Assembly: GCA_023415835.1 (NCBI GenBank)
Contig: JAEZJK010000083.1
Coordinates: forward strand, 30,106 to 94,105
Reading direction: 5' to 3'
Source of the DNA: Bacillota bacterium
GTDB lineage: Bacteria > Bacillota > UBA4882 > UBA8346
Length of the DNA: 64,000 bases
Part shown: positions 52,287 through 59,706 of the stretch, in pieces
Layout: every line of letters begins with the position of its first letter
Numbering within the stretch: position 1 is the first letter of the stretch
Position numbers and translations under genes: made by a program
Notes under the pieces: generated by a model
The model's input: the letters and a program-made list of their open reading frames with translations, nothing else
Database searches by the model: none
What the model was told of the DNA's origin: nothing

Positions 52287-53633
52287 TTGGGTCGTTTATT
52301 TGGAACCGATGGCGTCCGGGGAGTCGCTAATCAAACTTTAACTCCGGAAGTGGCTTTTGGCCTTGGACGGGCGGCGGGGGCTTACTTTAAAAGCGAGAAA
52401 GGCATTCGCTCCCGGATTATAATTGGAAGGGACACGCGGCTTTCGGGAGAGATGTTGGAGGCGGCGTTGGCAGCGGGGATAACTTCGGTTGGAGTAGATG
52501 CAGTACGGATCGGAGTCATACCTACTCCGGGGGTGGCTTTTCTCTGTCGTAAAATGGATGTGGCGGCGGGAGTAATGATCTCGGCGTCCCATAATCCGGT
52601 TGAGGATAATGGGATCAAGTTTTTTGACAAAAGTGGGTTTAAACTATCGGATGCAGTTGAAGATGAAATCGAAGCGCTTTACCGAAATGAGCTCGATAAG
52701 ATTGAGCGTCCGGTGGGGATTGGGGTAGGGCGGATTTATGATGATTATGAGGCTATTCGGATCTATCAGGATTTTTTAATCTCAACTGCTCCATGCCGCT
52801 TTGATGGCCTGAGAATTGTTGTGGATTGCGGGTTTGGGGCGGCCTATGATTTGGCGCCGCGGGTTCTTAGGAGTCTGGGTGCTGAAGTAATAGCGCTTCA
52901 TGATGACAATGACGGATCCAGGATCAATGTGAAATGCGGTTCTACCCATACTGGGATTTTGCAAAAAGAAGTAGTCGCAAGTGGAGCAGACTTGGGGATC
53001 GCCCATGACGGCGACGCTGACCGGTTGATCGCGGTGGATGAAGCGGGGCATATAGTTGATGGGGATCAAATTATTACTGTTTGCGGACTAAGTATGAAAC
53101 GGGAAGGAAAGCTTAAAAATAATAAGGTGGCGGTAACAGTATACTCTAACCTAGGGCTGATTCAGGCTTTTAAAAAGAACCAGGTTGAAGTGGCAATCAC
53201 CGCCAATGGGGATCGTTATGTGCTTGAGGCGATGCAAAAGCAAGATTTGGTATTAGGGGGAGAACAATCCGGACATATCATTTTTTTGGATAAGAATAGC
53301 ACCGGCGATGGAATTTTAACCGCCTTACAGTTAATCTCGGTAGTGGCCAAATCAAGAGAGCGGCTCTCGACGCTAGCGGCGCAAATGCTTCGTTCGCCTC
53401 AAGTTTTGGAAAATGTGCGGGTCAGTCGGAAAGATGGTTGGGAACAAAATAAGGCGATCAAGGAAGCAGTCAAGGCTGCTGAAGAGCATTTGCGGGGTGA
53501 GGGAAGGATCTTTGTGCGGGCTTCGGGAACTGAGCCTTTAATCAGAGTAATGGCGGAGGGGCCGGATGAAGCGGAATTAGGCCGGATCGTCCGAGAAGTG
53601 GCTGAGGTAATCAAAAAAGAATTAGCAACATAA
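52287..53633 (+). CDS. glmM: Phosphoglucosamine mutase
   Basis: 448 residues from TTG. The start MGRLFGTDGVRGVANQTLTPE is diagnostic; the catalytic Ser is in MISASHNPVEDNGIKFF; metal loop DGDADR; C-terminal RASGTEPLIRVMAEG phosphate-binding loop. It converts GlcN-6-P to GlcN-1-P, the step after GlmS, for UDP-GlcNAc and peptidoglycan. Confidence 0.97.
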   Translation: MGRLFGTDGVRGVANQTLTPEVAFGLGRAAGAYFKSEKGIRSRIIIGRDTRLSGEMLEAALAAGITSVGVDAVRIGVIPTPGVAFLCRKMDVAAGVMISASHNPVEDNGIKFFDKSGFKLSDAVEDEIEALYRNELDKIERPVGIGVGRIYDDYEAIRIYQDFLISTAPCRFDGLRIVVDCGFGAAYDLAPRVLRSLGAEVIALHDDNDGSRINVKCGSTHTGILQKEVVASGADLGIAHDGDADRLIAVDEAGHIVDGDQIITVCGLSMKREGKLKNNKVAVTVYSNLGLIQAFKKNQVEVAITANGDRYVLEAMQKQDLVLGGEQSGHIIFLDKNSTGDGILTALQLISVVAKSRERLSTLAAQMLRSPQVLENVRVSRKDGWEQNKAIKEAVKAAEEHLRGEGRIFVRASGTEPLIRVMAEGPDEAELGRIVREVAEVIKKELAT

Positions 53634-53719
53634 TGTATTAGAGGGTGATACCATTTTAATAGGTTTTATGTTAAAATAGGCTAAATAGAAGTCTGCGAAT
53701 ATTAAAGGGGAATTAGTAA

Positions 53720-53816
53720 ACAGCATGTTAATAGGCCAATTATCCCCTGGCATTCACTACGTGAATACCCACGGGGTCCCTTCAGATCGCTCTTTGCGGG
53801 AGCGACTGATAAGGAG
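53720..53816 (+). other. Two perfect hairpins in the glmM-glmS leader
   Basis: TATCCCC...GGGG(T) encloses ATTCAC/GTGAAT (53755-53769), and TCGCTC/GAGCGA (53787-53805) follows. No T tract, so they are not terminators. A ribosome-site-like AAGGAGGTGATG follows at 53811. Confidence 0.45.
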
Positions 53817-53819
53817 GTG

Positions 53820-53876
53820 ATGCTATTTAGTTTGAATCCGAATATCAAACATGAGGAGGCGATTATTAAAAAGTAA
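53820..53876 (+). CDS. Possible 18-residue leader ORF
   Basis: ATG at 53820 follows AAGGAGG (53811-53817) and reads MLFSLNPNIKHEEAIIKK then TAA, ending 20 bp before the ribozyme cleavage site. The 2-nt gap between Shine-Dalgarno and ATG is short; a TTG at 53832 is also in frame. No homology known. It may not be translated. Confidence 0.25.
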   Translation: MLFSLNPNIKHEEAIIKK

Positions 53877-53890
53877 GGTAACCTTAATTC

Positions 53891-54045
53891 AACTCTAGCG
53901 CCAGGACTCCTGATCTTTAGGAGTAGACGAGGAGGGGGATCTCGGAAAATCGGCGGGTGACCCCCGGTGAACCACCACCGTTAGAAGCCTGACAAAACCA
54001 TCAGTGATGATTGGGACAATAGGGCCGGGTGAATTGAATAAGTTT
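53891..54045 (+). ncRNA. glmS ribozyme (GlcN-6-P responsive)
   Basis: The core is present in order: AGCGCCAGGACTCC, GGAGTAGACGAGGAGGGGG, ATCTCGGAAAATCGGCGGGTGACCCCCGGTG written here in parts (ATCTCGG at 53939, CGGCGGGTGAC at 53951), then ACCACCACCGTTAGAAGCC and GGACAATAGGG. Cleavage is expected between A53897 and G53898. GlcN-6-P triggers self-cleavage and mRNA decay. The glmS ATG is about 425 nt further downstream, much further than usual. The 3' edge is approximate. Confidence 0.93.
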
Positions 54046-54109
54046 TATACCGGAGTCGGTTATTATCTAATCGCGCCATTATTATAATGGCTGTGGATTA
54101 GTGTTTTGT

Positions 54110-54304
54110 GTTATAAATTTTACGACTATTTAGCTAGGTTAGGGACTAAAACCAGATTCCTTGCCTCTAAAAGGGAAACCACCATCCTTCAGGGTCAATT
54201 TTTAAGGCCTGCAAAGCCTGGCTAATACCCTTAAGCAAGAACCAGGATGGTTCAAGGTGCGGCGTCCACGGATGTACATTAACCGAGAGGGATTGGTTTC
54301 TTTT
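54110..54304 (+). ncRNA. Candidate structured RNA between the ribozyme and glmS
   Basis: A TATAAAT box at 54111 is followed by nested complementary segments: GGTT/AACC (54137/54150), CCTTG (54159-54163) with CAAGG (54253-54257), ACCATCCT (54181-54188) with AGGATGGT (54244-54251), AGGGT (54191-54195) with ACCCT (54227-54231), and AGGC (54205-54208) with GCCT (54216-54219). No ORF explains it. I do not recognise the class; size and host would allow something like the raiA motif, but that is only a suggestion. Confidence 0.5.
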
Positions 54305-54402
54305 AGCCTCTATGTCTATCGTGACATGTCTCATTTTTATGAAGCAGGTGTTCGCTGTTACTTTAGATTTTTGTAAGGGTATCTTATGAATAATTCATAT
54401 TG

Positions 54403-54440
54403 ATAAGCCGGCTCCGGGCTTGGAGTTAGGCTTATTTGTT
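54403..54440 (+). terminator. Terminator-like hairpin 30 bp before glmS
   Basis: ATAAGCC/GGCTTAT with inner GCTCC/GGAGT, followed by TTGTTTGT. It ends the candidate RNA or attenuates glmS. Confidence 0.65.
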
Positions 54441-54469
54441 TGTCAAAAAATAATTTAGGAGGTATCCGC

Positions 54470-56299
54470 ATGTGCGGTATAGTTGGATATATTGGTAAAA
54501 ATGAAGCGGTCCCGGTGTTGATCGACGGCTTAAAAAGATTGGAATATCGGGGTTATGACTCCGCCGGGGTTACGATTTACGAACAAGGGAGATTAAATAC
54601 ATGTAAAATGGTGGGGCGGTTAGCAAAAGTCGAAGAAGCGTTAAAAGCCAAACCGATACCGGGCAGCATCGGTATCGGGCATACCCGTTGGGCCACCCAT
54701 GGCCGGCCTTCGGACCGGAATGCCCACCCGCACCAAGATTGTAGTAAAAAGTTTTCCGTGGTCCATAACGGGATTATTGAAAATTATATTACCCTTAAAG
54801 AGGAGCTCCAGGAAAAAGGGCATATCTTCAATTCCGAAACCGACACCGAGGTTTTGCCCCATTTGATCGAGGAGTTTTACCAAGGCGATTTGCTCGGGGC
54901 CGTCCGGCAGACTTTGACCAAAGTAGAAGGCGCTTACGCCATGGTAGTGATCTGCGAGGATTTCCCCGACCGGTTGGTAGTCGCCCGGAAATCAAGCCCG
55001 CTCATAATCGGTCTCGGGCAGGGAGAAAATTATGTCGCCTCCGATATTCCGGCGATTTTACCTTATACTCGTGAAATCTATATTCTAGAAGATGGGGAGA
55101 TGGCGACGGTCAGCGCGGAACGAGTGGAGGTAACGACCTTTACGGGCCAGTCAGTTGATAAAAAGCCTTATCATGTCCAGTGGGATATTGAAGCTGCTGA
55201 AAAAGGCGGATATGAAGACTTTATGTTGAAAGAAATTCACGAACAACCCCGGGCGGTACGGGACACTTTAGCCGGGAAAATCGATCGGGGGACCAAAACC
55301 ATAACCTTACCGGGGGTCCATCTTACTCCGGAATTTATCAAACAGTTAAAAAAGGTCCATGTGGTTGCTTGTGGAACTGCTTACCACGCCGGGTTGGTCG
55401 GGAAATATTTAATTGAAAAACTGGTCCGGATTCCGGTGGAAGCCGATCTGGCGTCGGAGTTCCGGTACCGTGATCCGTTAGTGGAAAAGGACTCTTTGAC
55501 GATTATCATTTCCCAGTCCGGCGAGACCGCCGACACCTTGGCGGGGCTCCGGGAAGCAAAACGACTGGGATCGCGGATTTTGGCAGTGACCAATGTGGTT
55601 GGCAGTTCGGTAGCGCGGGAAGCTGACGATCTGATATTGACCCTGGCCGGACCGGAGATTGCGGTGGCGTCGACTAAAGCTTATACCACCCAGTTGTTCT
55701 CCTTATATTTGTTGGCGATTTATTTGGCGCAGCATAAGGGGACTATCGCGGAAACCGACCGGGTGAAGATGGTTGATGCTTTGCTTGGCTTGCCGGAGCA
55801 ATTAGAGAAGGTGCTGAATACCGAATCAAAGATTAAAGACTTTGCCGAGGACTTCAAGAATTGCGAGGATATCTTCTTTATCGGCCGGGGTTTGGACTAT
55901 GCGGTCTCGTTGGAAGGAGCCTTGAAGTTAAAAGAGATCTCCTATATTCACGCCGAGGCCTATGCCGCCGGAGAGTTGAAACACGGTACGTTGGCGTTAA
56001 TCGTTGAGGGGGTTCCGGTCTTCGCTTTGGTGACCCAACCGGATCTCTATGAAAAGACGATTAGTAATATTAAAGAAGTGAAGGCCAGAGACGCGACGGT
56101 GATCGCCCTCGCTAACGCCGGTGACCATAAGACCGCCAAGTCCGTCGACTATGTGCTGCATATTCCGGTGACCCATCCGGCGCTGACGCCGATCCTGTCG
56201 GTGGTGCCGCTCCAGTTGTTCGCTTATTATGCGGCGAAGGCCAGAGGGTGCGATGTTGATAAGCCGAGGAATTTGGCGAAGAGTGTGACGGTGGAGTAG
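54470..56299 (+). CDS. glmS: Glutamine-fructose-6-phosphate aminotransferase (isomerizing)
   Basis: 609 residues from ATG 54470 (AGGAGGT 6 nt upstream), so Cys follows Met as the glutaminase nucleophile (MCGIVGYIGKNEA). N-terminal class II amidotransferase, then two SIS domains (SQSGETADTLAGLREAK; LKEISYIHAEAYAAGELKHGTLALI). The end DKPRNLAKSVTVE is the conserved TnsD-binding attTn7 target. First step of the hexosamine pathway. A Tn7-like element begins 25 bp after its stop. Confidence 0.98.
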   Translation: MCGIVGYIGKNEAVPVLIDGLKRLEYRGYDSAGVTIYEQGRLNTCKMVGRLAKVEEALKAKPIPGSIGIGHTRWATHGRPSDRNAHPHQDCSKKFSVVHNGIIENYITLKEELQEKGHIFNSETDTEVLPHLIEEFYQGDLLGAVRQTLTKVEGAYAMVVICEDFPDRLVVARKSSPLIIGLGQGENYVASDIPAILPYTREIYILEDGEMATVSAERVEVTTFTGQSVDKKPYHVQWDIEAAEKGGYEDFMLKEIHEQPRAVRDTLAGKIDRGTKTITLPGVHLTPEFIKQLKKVHVVACGTAYHAGLVGKYLIEKLVRIPVEADLASEFRYRDPLVEKDSLTIIISQSGETADTLAGLREAKRLGSRILAVTNVVGSSVAREADDLILTLAGPEIAVASTKAYTTQLFSLYLLAIYLAQHKGTIAETDRVKMVDALLGLPEQLEKVLNTESKIKDFAEDFKNCEDIFFIGRGLDYAVSLEGALKLKEISYIHAEAYAAGELKHGTLALIVEGVPVFALVTQPDLYEKTISNIKEVKARDATVIALANAGDHKTAKSVDYVLHIPVTHPALTPILSVVPLQLFAYYAAKARGCDVDKPRNLAKSVTVE

Positions 56300-56323
56300 A
56301 AATAGTGATTGGAGAGGCAGGGC
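56262..56323 (+). other. attTn7: attTn7 site and insertion point
   Basis: The last codons of glmS encode DKPRNLAKSVTVE, the sequence that TnsD reads in E. coli. The transposon end begins at 56324, 25 bp after the stop. AGGGC at 56319-56323 is the predicted 5-bp target duplication; its partner at the far end is outside the window. Confidence 0.75.
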
Positions 56324-56394
56324 TGATTCTTTAAAATAAAGTCGTATACCATAAAATAAAGTTGTATACTATTAAAATAAAGTTATATACTAAT

Positions 56395-56425
56395 AAAGAC
56401 AAGGCAAAAAACCTTGTCTTTTTTT
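56395..56425 (+). terminator. Terminator just inside the Tn7-like end
   Basis: AAAGACAAGG (56395-56404) and CCTTGTCTTT (56412-56421) with a T tail. It would stop glmS transcription from entering the element. Confidence 0.88.
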
Positions 56426-56594
56426 AATATTTTGAATGATTAAGCAGGAAAAAGTTATGTAAAAATAGAAAAATTCTAAGAAAATAAAAGCCCTTTGGTG
56501 TTCCTAGGCACCTTCGGGCTGTTCGGCCTGATCGATCCCGCGACCAAGCCTACTTGATGATTATTATAACATATCTTGGTCAATCTTCAACTAG

Positions 56595-56629
56595 AACCTC
56601 TTCGATCTACCGAAGGGGTTTTTATTTTT
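56595..56629 (+). terminator. Terminator before tnsA
   Basis: AACCTCTTCG/CGAAGGGGTT (one G-U pair) with a 6-nt loop and TTTATTTTT tail, 42 bp before tnsA. Confidence 0.75.
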
Positions 56630-56671
56630 AAATTTTGGAGATAATGGAATAAAAAGGTGATTTGAAGGGAA

Positions 56672-57508
56672 ATGGCAAAGCGAAATCGATCGATAACTTC
56701 AGCGAAAATTGACAAATGGAAGAAAGAAGGCCGGGGTCAAGGTCACGGTGTTGATTATAAGCCTTCCTTAACCATAAGAGATGTACCTTCAAAAGGTTTA
56801 TCCACGAGAAGTAAGGGAAAGAAAATACCAAGAGTTTATCATACTCTTTCAATGCGTGAAACCGGATATCTTAGAATCGTGGAATGGTCTGAGCAAGTTA
56901 TCGATATAAGGGAACAATACAGCCTGCCTTTACAAGACACATTGGATATTGCGGAAAGATTCGGAATTAAACATCCTGTCGATCCTAAAACGAAGGAATA
57001 CGTCCCATTATCCACTGATTTTTTAATCGATATTGTCAATATACTGGGCCAAAGAAAGGTCATTGCAAGGACAGTTAAATTATCGAGGGATCTTGACAAT
57101 GTTCGGACTTTGGAGAAGTTTCAGATTGAAAGAATATATTGGGCCGAGCGCGAAATCGACTGGGGAATAGTCACCGAAAAAGAAATTTCATCGGTATTTG
57201 CCGAGAATATAAAGACTGTTTCAAAATGCAAGGTTTTATCTGACTTTCCTTCGATAACCCCTCAAATCGTATCCCAAGTGGAATCGATTCTATTCGAAAA
57301 AGTATTAAATGAAGAACCTTTAGCTGTTGCTGCCCGAATGACCGATCAATTGCTTAATATAAAACAAGGTACTAGTTTAACGGTTTGCTATTATCTTGTA
57401 GCCAATAAGATTTGGTTTATCAATATGGAAGAACCATTAGATACAGGAAAAACTATCTGTATTACTAGATCTGGTAAAAACCTCAATGTAATGGGTGAAA
57501 AATGTTGA
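56672..57508 (+). CDS. tnsA: Tn7-like transposase endonuclease subunit TnsA
   Basis: 278 residues, close to Tn7 TnsA (273). The restriction-enzyme-like triad is in place: E63 in LSMRETGY, D116 in STDFLID and K136 in ARTVKLSRD (Tn7: E63, D114, K132). The C-terminal half has the winged helix that meets TnsC. TnsA cuts the 5' ends so that the element moves by cut-and-paste. GAAGGGA 4 nt before the ATG; it overlaps tnsB by 7 bp. Confidence 0.93.
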   Translation: MAKRNRSITSAKIDKWKKEGRGQGHGVDYKPSLTIRDVPSKGLSTRSKGKKIPRVYHTLSMRETGYLRIVEWSEQVIDIREQYSLPLQDTLDIAERFGIKHPVDPKTKEYVPLSTDFLIDIVNILGQRKVIARTVKLSRDLDNVRTLEKFQIERIYWAEREIDWGIVTEKEISSVFAENIKTVSKCKVLSDFPSITPQIVSQVESILFEKVLNEEPLAVAARMTDQLLNIKQGTSLTVCYYLVANKIWFINMEEPLDTGKTICITRSGKNLNVMGEKC

Positions 57509-59706
57509 ACATACCGATTGCTGTTAATACAATTCTTGAATATGTTGACCGGGAAACCGAATCATCCCGTTTTGAACGGGTACTCTGGATTCAGGAAACA
57601 AAAGAGCGTATTGCAGTTATTAATATGTTTGAAGTAAATGCTCTGCCGTTTTTCCGTGAATTTGAAGATATTCAGAATCTGGCTTCTAAAGGTATGGTTT
57701 CAAAGTTAGCTGAAGATCCTTTTTTCAATTTAAGAAAAGTTGATCCCAATTATATTGATAAGCATGCTGAAAAACGAGATTATGCTTGGCAAGTCATAAA
57801 AGATTTAATTGAAAAAGAACCAGATATTTATAGTCCTGAATCACGGGGAATTCTTTTTCGTGAGGTACAAGCAAAAATTAATGTACATAAAATGACAATT
57901 TTCAAGTATTTACGAAGATATTGGATTGGCGGAAAGACAAAGAATGCACTACTGCCAATTTATTATAACTGCGGTGCTCCGAATCAAAATCGTAAAGCCG
58001 GGACATTAAAAAGAGGAAGACCGCCTTTAAGAAGTAGAGTGGATTCAGACTGCACAGGTATCAATGCTGACGAAAATATACAAGTCAAGTTCAAGACCGG
58101 TATTGAGCTTTTTTATAACAATGCTGATCGACTATTCTTAACAAAGGTTTACGACTTAACGATGCAACGGTTTTTTAATTTGGGATATAAGGAAGAAAAT
58201 GGGGTTTTAGTTCCAACTATGCCCCCAAAGTCGAAACTACCGACATATGAACAGTTCTATTATTATTTTCGTAAGAATCAGAATCTGACTAAATCTTATA
58301 TAAAGAGGGAAGGAGAAATCCAATTTCAATTAACGCATCGAGCTGTATTGGGAAATGCAACCAAATTAGCAACTGGTCCCGGTTCAGTTTATCAGATAGA
58401 TGCGACAATTGCAGACATTTATCTTGTCAGCAGTTATTTAAGAAATGTAATTATCGGTCGACCAATTATTTATATGGTCGTGGATGTATTCAGCCGGATG
58501 ATTACCGGGATGTATATTGGGTTGGAAGGTCCTAACTGGATAGGGGCGATGATGGCATTAGCCAATACTACGATGGACAAGATCCAATTTTGCAGGGAAT
58601 ATGGTATAGACATTACGGAAAACGATTGGCCGTGTAAAGACCTTCCGGTAAGCATTATAGGAGATCGTGGTGAAATCGAAGGTTATAATGCTGATTATCT
58701 AGTGGATACTTTAGGAATTGAAGTCTCAACCACTCCTCCATATCGGGCGGATTGGAAACCTTTTATCGAACAAAACTTTCGCAGAGCAAATATAAATGTA
58801 ATTCATTGGTTACCTGGAGCTGTTAAGGACAGGAAACGAAAACGGGGCGAGCCGGATCATCGATTGGATGCCACAATGGATATTAATGAATTTACTCGGA
58901 TAATGATTAAATATGTTTTGTTTATTAACAATTCCCAGGAGATTGTGAAATATCCCAAGGATGAATTTATGTACCGAGAGTATGTAGACCCGATTCCCAC
59001 ACGACTCTGGGAATGGGGAATGGAAAATAAAAGCGGATTCTTAAGGGAATCTACTCCATATAAAATCAAAACGGCATTAATGCCGCATGGAGTGGCAACT
59101 GTAACCGAAGAGGGAATACGATTTAATGGGATGTATTATAGTTGCCCCATAGCCACGGGAGGACAGTGGTTTGTAGAAGCAAGGAACCGGGGTAAATGGC
59201 AGGTAGATATTATTTACGATCCGCGAAAAACAGACGTAATTTACCTTATATCAAAGGATAAAAACAAAATTGAAGCCTGTGAATTATTGGACGAGACCTT
59301 CAAAAATCGACGTTTGGAGGAAGTTTTAGATTTGATGGCACTAGAGAAAATCCGCAGTAAAGAAAGTCAAGAGAAGCTGCCTCAGGCTAAAGCGGCTTTA
59401 CAGGCTGAAATCAGTGCCATTACCAAAGAAGCTGAGGAAAAAACGAAGCTCGCCCGAGAGGGTTCTAATTTAAGTAAAACCAAACTGCTTAATAATATTC
59501 GCCCAAATCGTCTGCATGATAAGGAATTGATTCGTCAAAACGAAGCTTGGGATTTGCGGGATAAACCCAAAAAAGAAGGCCGGTTAATCGCGCTGCCCAC
59601 CACGGAGGAAAATTCGGATCAGGATGTGGAGCTGCTTGTTAAACGGAAAAAGAGCCGTTATTCCGAGATAATCAGAAATCAAGATTCGGAGAACAATTAT
59701 GAGTGA
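57502..59706 (+). CDS. tnsB: Tn7-like DDE transposase TnsB
   Basis: 734 residues (Tn7 TnsB is 702). N-terminal helix-turn-helix domains, then an rve-type core with D300 (YQIDATIADIY), D388 (IIGDRGEIEG) and E423 (PFIEQNFRRAN), i.e. D-E with 34 residues between. A mu-type barrel follows and the charged C-terminal tail should contact TnsC. TnsB binds the end repeats at 56332-56390 and joins 3' ends. It overlaps tnsC by 8 bp. Confidence 0.95.
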   Translation: MLNIPIAVNTILEYVDRETESSRFERVLWIQETKERIAVINMFEVNALPFFREFEDIQNLASKGMVSKLAEDPFFNLRKVDPNYIDKHAEKRDYAWQVIKDLIEKEPDIYSPESRGILFREVQAKINVHKMTIFKYLRRYWIGGKTKNALLPIYYNCGAPNQNRKAGTLKRGRPPLRSRVDSDCTGINADENIQVKFKTGIELFYNNADRLFLTKVYDLTMQRFFNLGYKEENGVLVPTMPPKSKLPTYEQFYYYFRKNQNLTKSYIKREGEIQFQLTHRAVLGNATKLATGPGSVYQIDATIADIYLVSSYLRNVIIGRPIIYMVVDVFSRMITGMYIGLEGPNWIGAMMALANTTMDKIQFCREYGIDITENDWPCKDLPVSIIGDRGEIEGYNADYLVDTLGIEVSTTPPYRADWKPFIEQNFRRANINVIHWLPGAVKDRKRKRGEPDHRLDATMDINEFTRIMIKYVLFINNSQEIVKYPKDEFMYREYVDPIPTRLWEWGMENKSGFLRESTPYKIKTALMPHGVATVTEEGIRFNGMYYSCPIATGGQWFVEARNRGKWQVDIIYDPRKTDVIYLISKDKNKIEACELLDETFKNRRLEEVLDLMALEKIRSKESQEKLPQAKAALQAEISAITKEAEEKTKLAREGSNLSKTKLLNNIRPNRLHDKELIRQNEAWDLRDKPKKEGRLIALPTTEENSDQDVELLVKRKKSRYSEIIRNQDSENNYE

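Larger units (their letters stand above)
56324..56671 (+). mobile_element. Tn7-like right end with TnsB-site repeats and tns leader
   Basis: TGATTCTT at 56324 is followed directly by three 18-bp direct repeats of TAAAATAAAGT(C/T)(G/A)TATAC starting at 56332, 56352 and 56373 (period 20-21). Tn7's right end has the same plan: 8 terminal bp then overlapping 22-bp TnsB sites. The genes tnsA to tnsE read away from this end, as in Tn7 where the right end faces glmS. The end starts TGA, not the common TGT. The other end is beyond 64000. Confidence 0.8.

Noticed and set aside
54110..54304. c-di-GMP-I riboswitch, because of GGGAAACC and GCAAAGCC
   Set aside because: The spacing and the rest of the c-di-GMP-I core (GCACAGGGCAAACC, GGGACGCAAAGCC) do not fit.
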